The notes under the pieces are model-generated. The model was not told where the DNA came from and did no database searches. It saw nothing but the letters and a program-made list of their open reading frames with translations. A stretch of DNA of 36,896 nucleotides from Gammaproteobacteria bacterium (GTDB taxonomy: Bacteria > Pseudomonadota > Gammaproteobacteria > Pseudomonadales > Azotimanducaceae), in assembly GCA_028821125.1 (NCBI GenBank), contig JAPPHD010000031.1, positions 1 to 36,896 of the forward strand, given 5' to 3'. Position 1 is the stretch's first letter. Every line of letters begins with the position of its first letter. The position numbers were made by a program, and so were the translations under genes. Positions 25,653-33,624 of this stretch are shown here, piece after piece.

Positions 25653-26276
25653 ATGAGCCGCGCAGACAGGGAAAAGTGGGACCAGCGCTATCGTGCCGGC
25701 GCATTCGCCGAACGCACTCACCCCAGCGCCCTGCTCGAGGACTGGATTGACCGGCTGCCCGGGGGCCGCGCCCTCGACCTGGCCTGCGGCGCCGGACGCA
25801 ACTCGCTGTTCCTTGCCCGCCGAGGCTTCGAGGTGACCGGTATCGATGTTTCCACGGCAGGGCTCCAACGCGCCCGGCGCTCGGCCCTCGATCAGGGGCT
25901 GGAAATCGTGTGGCGGCAGCAGGACCTCGATGACGGGTTGCATTGCGGGGAGACGTTCAACGTCGTCTGCCTGTTCCGCTACTTCAATCGTCAGTTGATT
26001 CGCAGCCTGCCTTCCCGGCTCGCACCGGGCGGGATTCTGCTGGCCGAGGAGCACCTGGCGGTCGACGCAGACTGCTTGCAAATGCCCCTCGCCGGCCCGT
26101 CAAACCCAGCCTTTCTGGTCAAGCCCGGCGAACTCCGCAATTTGACGGCGAATCTGGAGCCGCTTCATCAGGAAGAAGGAATCGTCACCGATCCGGACGG
26201 CCGGCAGGTCGCGCTGTCCCGACTCGTCGCCACCAATCGCCCCGCCGGGGCTTCTCCTTCGGTCAGGCGCCGATAG
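25653..26276 (+). CDS. Class I SAM-dependent methyltransferase, TehB-like
   Basis: A 207-residue cytosolic methyltransferase. LDLACGAGRN (41-50) is motif I for S-adenosylmethionine, D65 in VTGIDVS closes the second strand, QQDLDD is motif II-like and LAPGGILLAEEHL is motif III. The WDQRYRAGAFAERTHPSALL opening resembles the TehB/thiopurine-type small-molecule methyltransferases. ATG 25653 begins precisely at that family start; the open frame upstream is the shadow of the ATL gene. The substrate is not known; 106 bases separate it from the ATL gene. Confidence 0.83.
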   Translation: MSRADREKWDQRYRAGAFAERTHPSALLEDWIDRLPGGRALDLACGAGRNSLFLARRGFEVTGIDVSTAGLQRARRSALDQGLEIVWRQQDLDDGLHCGETFNVVCLFRYFNRQLIRSLPSRLAPGGILLAEEHLAVDADCLQMPLAGPSNPAFLVKPGELRNLTANLEPLHQEEGIVTDPDGRQVALSRLVATNRPAGASPSVRRR

Positions 26277-26361
26277 CAGGGATGCGGATTCCAGTGCTGG
26301 AACCAACCGAACTTTCGGGATCAGCGCGTTCGGCGCCGCGGCGAAATCTGCTGGTTCCCTT

Positions 26362-26514
26362 TCATTCCCCAATCTGGAAGTCAGCCCCGTCCTCGAACAG
26401 GAACCAGATGGGGGTGACCAAGGGGCTGCCGTCCTCGCGCACCACCGCGATTCGCATCAGCACGCCGGGCTCATCAAGAAACCTCCGGGTTTCCGCTTCG
26501 CTGAGTCTGGGCAT
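26362..26514 (-). pseudogene. Truncated pyridoxamine-phosphate-oxidase-like (PPOX) protein
   Basis: A 50-residue reading frame starting MPRLSEAETRRFLDEPGV, then MRIAVVREDGSPLVTPIWFLFEDG, the N-terminal third of PPOX-family flavin/F420-binding proteins (normally about 130 residues). It stops at a TGA after QIGE. I could not find the missing two-thirds in any frame downstream, so it is either a deletion remnant or a very short gene. It is too short to bind cofactor alone. Confidence 0.6.
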
Positions 26515-26628
26515 TCGCTTCTTCTTCCTTGGTTACCTGTGCAGACAACGGTTCTTGCACATCTCTGCGACGCGAACACGTTGCCCCCTTTTCAATCCCT
26601 TGAACAGGCACGCGGTTCGAAAACACAA

Positions 26629-26660
26629 TTGACTGCATTTTTGTGCAGTCATAGACTGCA
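26629..26660 (+). promoter_or_regulatory. Promoter and inverted-repeat operator of the VapBC pair
   Basis: TTGACT (26629-26634) and TAGACT (26652-26657) are 17 bases apart. GACTGCA (26631-26637) and TGCAGTC (26644-26650) form a 7-base inverted repeat between and over them, and GACTGCA recurs at 26654-26660. Repressor binding would cover both promoter boxes. Confidence 0.6.
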
Positions 26661-26696
26661 ATTTTCTGAACGCATGGGCGGCCACTTCGAACAGCC

Positions 26697-26948
26697 ATGA
26701 AAACCATGACCATACGCAACGTTCCCGCTGAACTCGCCACTGCGCTCGAAACCGAGAAACGCCGCAGGGGACTGTCATTGAACCGTACCGCACTCCTATT
26801 GATGCAGGAAGCCCTCGGGATCGCAGGCACAAGGCGGCGCAGCAACGGGCTGCACAAACTGGCGGGCACCTGGAGCGAAGACGAGTTTCAGAGCTTCGAG
26901 AAAGCCACCGCACCCTTCGGGGAAGTCGATCCGGAACTCTGGAAGTGA
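26697..26948 (+). CDS. Ribbon-helix-helix antitoxin (FitA/VapB-type)
   Basis: An 83-residue protein. MTIRNVPAELATALETEKRRRGLSLNRTALLLMQEAL (about 4-40) is a ribbon-helix-helix DNA-binding domain; the C-terminal GTWSEDEFQSFEKATAPF likely wraps the toxin. It ends in a GTGA overlap with the toxin gene. A nine-codon upstream frame (26674-26700) ends TGA overlapping this ATG, a possible leader peptide coupling. It should autorepress through the operator just upstream. Confidence 0.85.
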   Translation: MKTMTIRNVPAELATALETEKRRRGLSLNRTALLLMQEALGIAGTRRRSNGLHKLAGTWSEDEFQSFEKATAPFGEVDPELWK

Positions 26949-27346
26949 CCCGGATCTGCCTGGATACGTCCGCGTACAGCCATTTTCGCAGGGGCGATGC
27001 CCTGGTTACCGGGCATCTGGACGGCGCCGACTGGATTGGCGTACCCAGCGTGGTGATCGGCGAGCTCTGGGCCGGCTTTCTGCAAGGCAGCCGAATCGAT
27101 CGCAACGTCGCCGAGCTCGACGAATTCCTGGATCACCCGGTGGTGGAAGTTCTCCCGGTCGACGCCGACGCCGCGCAGATTTACGGGGAAATCATCGTCG
27201 ATCTCCGCCGGGCCGGACGTCCTCTGCCCACCAACGACATCTGGATCGCGGCTACCGCGGCGCGGGCCGGCGGCACGGTGTTGACGTTCGACGATCATTT
27301 CCGCGAGATCGGGCGGGTGGGCGCCATCATCCTTCCAATCTGTTGA
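26945..27346 (+). CDS. vapC: PIN-domain toxin (VapC/FitB-type ribonuclease)
   Basis: A 133-residue PIN-domain endoribonuclease. The metal-binding acidic residues are visible: D7 (ICLDTSAY), E40 (VVIGELWAG), D98 (PTNDIWIAA) and D116/D117 (LTFDDHF). VapC toxins cleave tRNA or rRNA and are held inactive by their antitoxin. Translation starts at GTG 26945, overlapping the antitoxin stop by four bases, so synthesis is coupled. The protein is full length and all key residues are present. The gene symbol is a family-level assignment. Confidence 0.88.
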   Translation: MTRICLDTSAYSHFRRGDALVTGHLDGADWIGVPSVVIGELWAGFLQGSRIDRNVAELDEFLDHPVVEVLPVDADAAQIYGEIIVDLRRAGRPLPTNDIWIAATAARAGGTVLTFDDHFREIGRVGAIILPIC

Positions 27347-27411
27347 CCGTTTGAAATTCTCAGGCTGTTTCGTATCGTGAACCGATTTCCGCTCGATCCT
27401 GCGGAGGGATC

Positions 27412-28512
27412 ATGACCGCTCGACCGCTGCCGCCCATGCCCGAAGGCCTGACCCCGGAGTGGCTGACCGCAACCCTGCGGGAAAACGGGGTCCTCGCGCC
27501 TGACCTGGCCATCACGGACGTTGCAGCCGGCCAGCTCGGTGAGGGCGTGGGCATGATGAGCGAACTCTGCCGCCTGACGCCTGCCTACGACCGGCCCGCC
27601 GTCGATGCGCCCGATTCCTTCATCGCCAAGTACGCATCGCAGAACCCCACCAACCGGCAGATCGCCATGAGCTTCAACCTCTACGAGCGGGAGGTGCGCT
27701 ACTTCGCCGAACTCGACGCCCTGACCAGCGCCCGGTGCCCGGCCACCTATCTGACGGAACTCGACGGCGACAGCTTCCTGATTCTCATGGAAGACATGTC
27801 CGACTACCGGGTCGGCGACCAGGCCATCGGCGCAACCCTGGAAGAGACCGGGGCCGCCATCGACGAACTGGCCAAGCTGCACGCGGCTTTCTGGAACAAC
27901 GTGGAGGGCATCTCCTGGGTTCCCCATGTCTACGGCAGCCAGCATGCCAGGAACATGCAGGCGGGCACCGAAGCGGGCTGGGAGACCATGGTTTCCCTGT
28001 TCGGCGAGTACCTGTCGCCGGCGGTGCTGGCCATGCGCGACGACATCAAGCCCTCCATCGCGCCCCTGCAGAAATACATGGACCAACCGCCGCTGACCCT
28101 TTCCCACGGCGACTTCCGCATGGCCAACTTCCTCTTCGGCACCAGGCCCGAACACCATCCCATGGTGATTCTCGACTGGCAGGGGCCGCTGCTCGCCCGC
28201 GGCATGCAGGACGTTGCGATACTTCTGGGCCAGAGCGCCAGGGTCGAGGTGCGGCGCGGGCACGAACGGGAACTGCTCAGGCGCTACCTGGACGGCCTGG
28301 CGCGGGAGGGAGTGGCAGATTACGGCTTCGAGGAGGCCTGGACCCACTACCGCCATGCCATGCTCTACAACTGGGCCTATGCGACGGTGGTTTCAGGAAC
28401 CCTGGATCCGACCAACGAGCGCGGGTTCGCCTGGATGGCGCAGATGATCGCCCGCCAGACAGCGGCAACCGAGGACCTGGATCTCATCGGGATGCTGCCC
28501 TTCGGCGGCTGA
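27412..28512 (+). CDS. APH-like small-molecule phosphotransferase
   Basis: A 366-residue protein of the aminoglycoside phosphotransferase/choline kinase-like fold. K73 (FIAKYAS) and E93 (YEREVRYF) form the ATP-holding pair, SHGDFRMANFLF (H232-D234-N239) is the catalytic loop and LDWQ (D255) the metal-binding motif. These proteins phosphorylate hydroxyl groups of small molecules; this branch (oxidoreductase/ecdysteroid-kinase-like) has mostly unknown substrates. GGAGG lies 6 bases before ATG 27412. It is convergent with ampG with an 8-base gap. Confidence 0.82.
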   Translation: MTARPLPPMPEGLTPEWLTATLRENGVLAPDLAITDVAAGQLGEGVGMMSELCRLTPAYDRPAVDAPDSFIAKYASQNPTNRQIAMSFNLYEREVRYFAELDALTSARCPATYLTELDGDSFLILMEDMSDYRVGDQAIGATLEETGAAIDELAKLHAAFWNNVEGISWVPHVYGSQHARNMQAGTEAGWETMVSLFGEYLSPAVLAMRDDIKPSIAPLQKYMDQPPLTLSHGDFRMANFLFGTRPEHHPMVILDWQGPLLARGMQDVAILLGQSARVEVRRGHERELLRRYLDGLAREGVADYGFEEAWTHYRHAMLYNWAYATVVSGTLDPTNERGFAWMAQMIARQTAATEDLDLIGMLPFGG

Positions 28513-28519
28513 ACGGGCG

Positions 28520-30079
28520 TTACCGCCCCCTGCGGGCCCCGTCGTGGCGCGCCGCCAGGGACACCAGGAAGAACACGGGTATGCCGATGGCCGCGGCGCC
28601 CAGGAAGAACCAGGAATAGCCCACCGCTTCCACCATCGTGCCCGAATAGCCGCCCAAGAGCTTGGGAATCAGCGTCATCAGCGAGCTGAATATGGCGTAC
28701 TGCATGGCCGTGAACGACAGGCTCGTCAGGCTGGACAGGTAGGCCACGAACGCGGCGCTCGCAAGCCCCGCCGTGAGGTTGTCGGCGCCGATCACGGCGT
28801 ACAGCAGCGCCACGTCGCCCGGTGATGCGGCAAGAAGGATAAACAGGAGATTCGTTGCCACCGTCAGCACCGCGCCGAGCATCAGCACCTTCATGACCCC
28901 GTATTTCAGCGCCAGCCAGCCACCCAGAAAGCCGCCCAGTATGGTCATCCAGATACCGAAGACCTTGGTTACGGTGGCAATTTCCTCCTTGCTGTAACCC
29001 ATGTCCTGGTAAAAGATGTTGGCAATCACCCCGAGGACGATATCGGACACCCGGTAGAAGCCGACCAGCAGGAGGATCGGCAGCGCCGCACGCCCGTATC
29101 GTTCGAAGAAATCCAGCACCGGCGCCACGTAGGTGTCCCGCACCATGGCCTGCCGGACCACGCCGGCGGCCACGCAGGCCCGCGCGACCGCGAGCGCCAG
29201 GGCCACCGATGCGGCGAGGCGCAGGGCCTCGAGGAGGAAGGCCACCAGCGATCCATCGACGGCGATGCTGGACGCCAACCACGCCTTCGTCCAGTCGACC
29301 CAGCCCCAGAGCGCAACGAAAGTGGCAACAAAGGTTCCCACCACCAGCGCGAACAGCAGCAGGAAGCGGGCGTAATCCGGCGCGCCGTGAAAGTTGCCGG
29401 ACAGGTTCCGGCGCACCGGCTCCTGAATCGACAGCGTGGTCGCCACACCGATGAGCATCGTCGCGGCCATGCACAGGTAGGTCCACTTCCAGGCCGCATA
29501 CACATAGTTATCCGCCGCGGTGCCGAGGCCCGAGGCCAGGTAGAGCGCACCCGCCCCGGCAACCACCATCCCCGCCCGGTAGCCCGCCACGTACGCCGAC
29601 GACAGGAGCGCCTGCATCTTTTCGTCAGCCGCCTCGATGCGGTAGGCATCGATCACGATGTCCTGGGTCGCGGAGGAGAACCCCAGGGCGACGGCCGCGA
29701 ATGCCATCGCCGTCAGGCCCCCGGAGGTCCCCGGGTCGCAGAAGGCCATGGCCGCGATGGACGCGATGACCGCCAACTGCGCCACCAGCAGCCAGCCGCG
29801 CCGTTGACCGAGCAAGCTCGACAGCACCGGCAGCGGCAGCCTGTCGATCAGCGGCGCCCAGACGAACTTGAACGAATAACCCAGCGCCGCCCAACTGAAG
29901 AAGGTGGCAGCGCTCCGGTCGACGCCCGCTTCCCGCAGCCACAGCGACAGCGTGGCGAAGATGAGCAGCAGGGGCAGGCCGGAGGAAAAACCCAGGAACA
30001 GCAGCGCCGCAACCCGCGGGTGCAGCCAGGCCGACAGCCCCGGGCCACCGCCTTGCGCCGTGATCGCTTCGCCCTGCAC
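28520..30079 (-). CDS. ampG: AmpG-like muropeptide permease, MFS
   Basis: A 519-residue inner-membrane transporter with about 12-14 helices. PRVAALLFLGFSSGLPLLLIFATLSLWLRE and the later GYSFKFVWAPLIDRLPLP with RRGWLLVAQL match the AmpG family, which imports anhydro-muropeptides released from peptidoglycan for recycling. Its start is GTG 30079 without a clear ribosome site. The R1 foldback repeat lies 60 bases upstream, so the promoter may be in or next to it. Confidence 0.88.
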   Translation of the reverse strand: MQGEAITAQGGGPGLSAWLHPRVAALLFLGFSSGLPLLLIFATLSLWLREAGVDRSAATFFSWAALGYSFKFVWAPLIDRLPLPVLSSLLGQRRGWLLVAQLAVIASIAAMAFCDPGTSGGLTAMAFAAVALGFSSATQDIVIDAYRIEAADEKMQALLSSAYVAGYRAGMVVAGAGALYLASGLGTAADNYVYAAWKWTYLCMAATMLIGVATTLSIQEPVRRNLSGNFHGAPDYARFLLLFALVVGTFVATFVALWGWVDWTKAWLASSIAVDGSLVAFLLEALRLAASVALALAVARACVAAGVVRQAMVRDTYVAPVLDFFERYGRAALPILLLVGFYRVSDIVLGVIANIFYQDMGYSKEEIATVTKVFGIWMTILGGFLGGWLALKYGVMKVLMLGAVLTVATNLLFILLAASPGDVALLYAVIGADNLTAGLASAAFVAYLSSLTSLSFTAMQYAIFSSLMTLIPKLLGGYSGTMVEAVGYSWFFLGAAAIGIPVFFLVSLAARHDGARRGR

Positions 30080-30138
30080 TACGGTGCGTTTTCCGGTGAA
30101 ACTGAATCAATCATCCTGCAATCGCCTGTTCCGCAATC

Positions 30139-30322
30139 CTAGCCGCACCGATTCACGAATGAACTACTGCGGTCGTCAATAGCAGCGAAAACACAGGGCG
30201 TGCTCCCGCCGCGTGCTCAACGTGCTGTAAAGCACGCCTCCGCGCGCTCTGGTCCGCGCCACCCAGCGTTTTCACTACTCTTGCCAACCTCGCTACGTCC
30301 ATTCGCGAATAGGTGCGGCTAG
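30139..30322. repeat. Foldback repeat R1, complete copy (MITE-like)
   Basis: A 184-bp imperfect palindrome. The outer ends are inverted repeats: CTAGCCGCACC at 30139-30149 is mirrored exactly by GGTGCGGCTAG at 30312-30322, and similarity continues inward (ATTC, CGAATG, AC and further). The centre is CGTGCT-GTAA-AGCACG. The two arms also match each other internally (AGCGAAAACAC against AGTGAAAACGC on the opposite strand). CTAG at both ends may be a target duplication. No protein is encoded. It lies between yajQ and ampG; a truncated copy is at 9880-10032. Confidence 0.85.
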
Positions 30323-30382
30323 CCTTCGCAGGCACCGGTGCGGCACCGGAAACGGCCGCCGCCGCTCCGTTTTCACTTCCCT

Positions 30383-30865
30383 TCAGTCGCGGTAGTTGTC
30401 GAACTGCAGCGGCACGTCCAGGTCGGTGTCCTTGAGCATGGCGATAATGCGTTGCAGGTCATCGCGTTTCTTGCCGGTGACCCGCAGTTTCGGGCCGTTG
30501 ATCTGCGCCTGAACCTTGAGCCTCGAGTCCTTGACCATCCTGACGATCTTCTTCGCCGTGTCCCGGTCGATGCCCTGCTTGAGCCCGAACAATTGACGGC
30601 GCTGCTTGCCGGCCCCTTCTGCCTCGCGCGGATCGAGACAGGCGCCGTCCAAACCGCGCCGGGCCATCCTGTCGCGCAGAATGGCTTCCATCTGCCCGAG
30701 CTGAAAGTCTTCGCGCGCGAGCAGTTGCACGCCCGCGTCGATGAGGTCGAAACTCGCGTCGACGCCACGGAAATCGAATCGGGAACGAAGCTCGCGCCCG
30801 GCCTGATCTACGGCGTTCTGCAACTCATGCATGTCGACTTCGGAGACGACATCGAAGGACGGCAT
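30383..30865 (-). CDS. yajQ: YajQ-family nucleotide-binding protein
   Basis: A 160-residue cytosolic protein. MPSFDVVSEVD, the FDFRG segment and KLRVTGKKRDDLQ, ending DVPLQFDNYRD, are hallmark YajQ sequences. Family members have a double ferredoxin-like fold and some bind cyclic-di-GMP to alter transcription factor activity. GAGGAG precedes ATG 30865. No interacting regulator is adjacent. Confidence 0.95.
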   Translation of the reverse strand: MPSFDVVSEVDMHELQNAVDQAGRELRSRFDFRGVDASFDLIDAGVQLLAREDFQLGQMEAILRDRMARRGLDGACLDPREAEGAGKQRRQLFGLKQGIDRDTAKKIVRMVKDSRLKVQAQINGPKLRVTGKKRDDLQRIIAMLKDTDLDVPLQFDNYRD

Positions 30866-31149
30866 CGCGCTCTCCTCGATCTGGATACGGCAGCATACTT
30901 ACATGGCAATCGCCGGCTTTCCAATCCTGCCGCTCCCGCGCAATCCGTCCCACCCACCTGCGGCGCGACGCTTCCCGCCCGCTCCATGAACGGTTTTCCC
31001 TGCCCCTGAAACGTGCGGCCGACGGGAACTATTTCCGCTCGCCAGTGCCCGATTAGGCAAGAGATCGTACCTTTTTCTGCAAGGGTTTCCCGGCAGGCCT
31101 CGGGCATCATCCGTACTGAAACCGGCTAAGAACGGTATTGATCGAACGC
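30866..31149. other. Divergent promoter region between yajQ and the TonB receptor
   Basis: No gene is evident in this roughly 280-base stretch. It must hold the yajQ and receptor promoters; I could not identify a convincing promoter pair or riboswitch. Confidence 0.3.
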
Positions 31150-31192
31150 CACGCCAGAGTGCACGCCAGAGTGCACGCCAGAGTGCACGCCA
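31150..31192 (+). repeat. 12-bp tandem repeat upstream of the TonB receptor
   Basis: CACGCCAGAGTG is repeated three times head to tail (31150-31185) plus seven bases of a fourth. Each junction contains the palindrome GTGCAC. The array ends three bases before the GAGG ribosome-binding site of the receptor gene, so it lies in its 5' leader. Confidence 0.9.
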
Positions 31193-31206
31193 AAGAGGAT
31201 GTCGAC

Positions 31207-33525
31207 ATGGAAAGATCCAAACACTTGCTGATGGGAACCCTCGGCTTCGCGCTGCTCGGTTACGGTTCGGCCACCGCGGAAAAGGCCATGGCACAGGGAG
31301 AGGCGGTCACGGATTCCCGCCCGGTAATCGAAGAAATCATCGTCACCGCGCAGAAGCGGGAGGAGAGCCTGCAGAACACGCCGGTTGCGGTAACGGCCTT
31401 TACCTCCACCGCCCTCGAAGACCGCGGCTTCGAAGACATCTCCGAAATCGCCGACTTCACGCCGAACCTGGTGTTCGACACCACCTCTCCCATCAGCGGG
31501 CTGTCGTCCGGAGCCATCGTTTTCATTCGCGGCATCGGCAACTCCGATTTCAGCCTCACCACCGACCCGGGGGTCGGCATCTACGTCGACGGCGTGTACG
31601 TATCCCGCTCGGCCGGCGGCGTGCTCGATGTGCTCGACATCGAGCGCATCGAAGTACTGCGGGGGCCACAGGGCACCCTGTTCGGCCGCAACACCATGGG
31701 CGGCGCCGTCAACATCACCGCGCGCAAGCCCGGCAACGAACTCGGCGGCCAGCTTTCCTTTACGGGCGGCAATTTCGAGCGCCGCGACCTGCGGGCATCC
31801 ATCGATCTCCCCATTTCAGAGCAGCTTCGCGCGACCCTGGCGGTATCGGAAAAGAACCGCGACGGTTTCGTCGACCGGTTGCTGGTCGGCGACAAGCTCG
31901 GCGACGACAACGAGTTTGCCGTCCGGGGCGTCGTGCTGTTCGAACCCACCGACCGGCTGGATTTCCAGTTGAGCGTCGACCATACGGAAATCGACGAGCA
32001 GAGCGCCGGGTCCACCCTCAGCGGATTCACGCCCGGAGCGGGCACCGTCGGTTACGGGCTCGCCACGTTCGGCGACATCGGCGCAGGCATGGCCGATCTT
32101 GCCCGTTACATCACCGACGGCAAGGACGACATCACCTACGCCACCGGCGTCTCCGGCACGAAACTCGACCTCGACGGGGTTTCCTTCGTCGCCAACTGGC
32201 ACGGGGCCGCCTACGACCTCAAGTACACCTTCGCCCACCGGCAGACCGAGGGCGCCTTCAACCGCGACCCCGACAACTCGCCCCACGCCATCACCGAAAC
32301 GCAGAACCCCGAATACGACCACGAACAGACCACCCACGAACTGCAGCTCACGGGAACCGCCTTCGATGAGCGGCTGACCTACGTGGCGGGGCTGTATGCC
32401 CTCGACGAGGACGGCACCGACAACGTCTACGTGCCCGTTTTCCTGCCCACGCCTGATCTCGCGATCGGGTTCCCCGCCGCGATCCACAACCTCGCCGATG
32501 TCGACAACGACAGCCAGGCCGCCTACCTGCAGCTAACCTGGGGCCTGAACGACATTTTCTCGGTCACCGGGGGCGTACGGCATACCAGGGACGACAAGGA
32601 ATTCGTCTATACCCAGTACATCGCCGCGGACATCACCGGCAATCCCCTGCCGTTCTTCCCGGGCGCCGTGACGGAAACCGGGGAATTCAGGCCGGGGCTT
32701 CTGCCGATCGTGGGCAACGGCAGCGGCGGGCTCGACGACACCTTCAAGGAGACCACGCTGAAGTTCGGGCTCGAGGCCCGCCTTGCCGACGGCACGCTGG
32801 TGTATTACAGCTTTTCCCAGGGGTTCAAGAGCGGCGGATTCGTGTTGCGCTACGTCGAGTACGTGCCCCAGGCGCGCACGTTCGAACCGGAACTGCTCGA
32901 CACCCATGAGATCGGCGTGAAGTGGCAGGGATTCGACGACCGGGTGCGCCTGAACGCAGCCGCGTTCCTCTCGGATTACCAGGAGGTTCAGGTCACCTTC
33001 TTCGACAGCCTCGGCGGCCCCGTGACCGCCAATTCGGGCTCCGTGGACATAGCCGGCCTGGAACTCGAGTTGACGGCCTTGCTGACGGCCAACCTGCGGC
33101 TCGACCTCGGCTATGGCCATCTCGACGCCGACTACGACGAGATCAATCCCATCGCCGGCCTGTCGCTCACCATCGACGAGTCCGCAAAACTCGTCAACAC
33201 CCCGTCGCACACCTTCGTCGCCGGGGTCGAATACAGCGTTCCGTGGCACGCCAACGAACTGGCGTTCCGGCTCGACTACGCCTACACCGACGATCTGTTC
33301 AACGACTCCCAGAACTCCCCCTTCCTGTTCCAGAAGGCCTACGACACCCTGAACGCCTCCCTGCGTTTCTCGCTGGGCGAATCAACGGACATCGTCGCCT
33401 TCGTCGAGAACCTGACCGATGAGCGGTATATCGAAAGCGGCGACTCGAACTTCGGCCTGGGCTTCCACGAGGCCAACTACAACCGGCCCAGGGAATACGG
33501 CATTACCGTTCGATACCGGTTCTAG
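31207..33525 (+). CDS. TonB-dependent outer-membrane receptor
   Basis: A 772-residue receptor. A signal peptide (1-30, ending AMAQ) is followed by a TonB box-like EEIIVTAQKREE (about 42-53), the plug domain (VAVTAFTSTALEDRGFEDISEIADFTPNL, VFIRGIGN, VGIYVDGVYVSR, IEVLRGPQGTLFGRNTMGGAVNI) and a 22-strand barrel ending in RYRF. It imports a bulky or scarce substrate using TonB energy. The plug and VTAQKR start match the large marine/sphingomonad-type receptors for plant or organic compounds rather than a classic siderophore. ATG 31207 was chosen over 31138 because GAGG precedes it and the upstream codons are the tandem repeat. The nitrilase gene follows after 99 bases. Confidence 0.92.
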   Translation: MERSKHLLMGTLGFALLGYGSATAEKAMAQGEAVTDSRPVIEEIIVTAQKREESLQNTPVAVTAFTSTALEDRGFEDISEIADFTPNLVFDTTSPISGLSSGAIVFIRGIGNSDFSLTTDPGVGIYVDGVYVSRSAGGVLDVLDIERIEVLRGPQGTLFGRNTMGGAVNITARKPGNELGGQLSFTGGNFERRDLRASIDLPISEQLRATLAVSEKNRDGFVDRLLVGDKLGDDNEFAVRGVVLFEPTDRLDFQLSVDHTEIDEQSAGSTLSGFTPGAGTVGYGLATFGDIGAGMADLARYITDGKDDITYATGVSGTKLDLDGVSFVANWHGAAYDLKYTFAHRQTEGAFNRDPDNSPHAITETQNPEYDHEQTTHELQLTGTAFDERLTYVAGLYALDEDGTDNVYVPVFLPTPDLAIGFPAAIHNLADVDNDSQAAYLQLTWGLNDIFSVTGGVRHTRDDKEFVYTQYIAADITGNPLPFFPGAVTETGEFRPGLLPIVGNGSGGLDDTFKETTLKFGLEARLADGTLVYYSFSQGFKSGGFVLRYVEYVPQARTFEPELLDTHEIGVKWQGFDDRVRLNAAAFLSDYQEVQVTFFDSLGGPVTANSGSVDIAGLELELTALLTANLRLDLGYGHLDADYDEINPIAGLSLTIDESAKLVNTPSHTFVAGVEYSVPWHANELAFRLDYAYTDDLFNDSQNSPFLFQKAYDTLNASLRFSLGESTDIVAFVENLTDERYIESGDSNFGLGFHEANYNRPREYGITVRYRF

Positions 33526-33587
33526 TGCGCCTCCTTTCAGCGCATTGATGTCACGGGACCCCAGCACCTGCCGCCATTGGAACCAAA

Positions 33588-33617
33588 AGGGTGAAACGTT
33601 GACTTACATAGGGTGAA
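33588..33617 (+). promoter_or_regulatory. Direct repeat AGGGTGAA, possible regulator site upstream of nitrilase
   Basis: AGGGTGAA occurs at 33588-33595 and 33610-33617, 22 bases apart (about two helical turns). That is the spacing at which AraC-family dimers bind, and an AraC gene ends this cluster. The second copy also overlaps the ribosome-binding site of the nitrilase gene, so it may instead be chance. Confidence 0.3.
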
Positions 33618-33624
33618 CCCGATC

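Noticed and set aside
31150..31192. Tandem repeat as a CRISPR or protein-coding repeat
   Set aside because: Units are 12 bp with no spacers, and the receptor start with a good ribosome-binding site lies after it.
33527..33549. Weak hairpin after the TonB receptor stop (AGTGCGC/GCGCATT)
   Set aside because: Short stem with a wobble pair and no T-run, and the nitrilase gene follows on the same strand; not convincing as a terminator.
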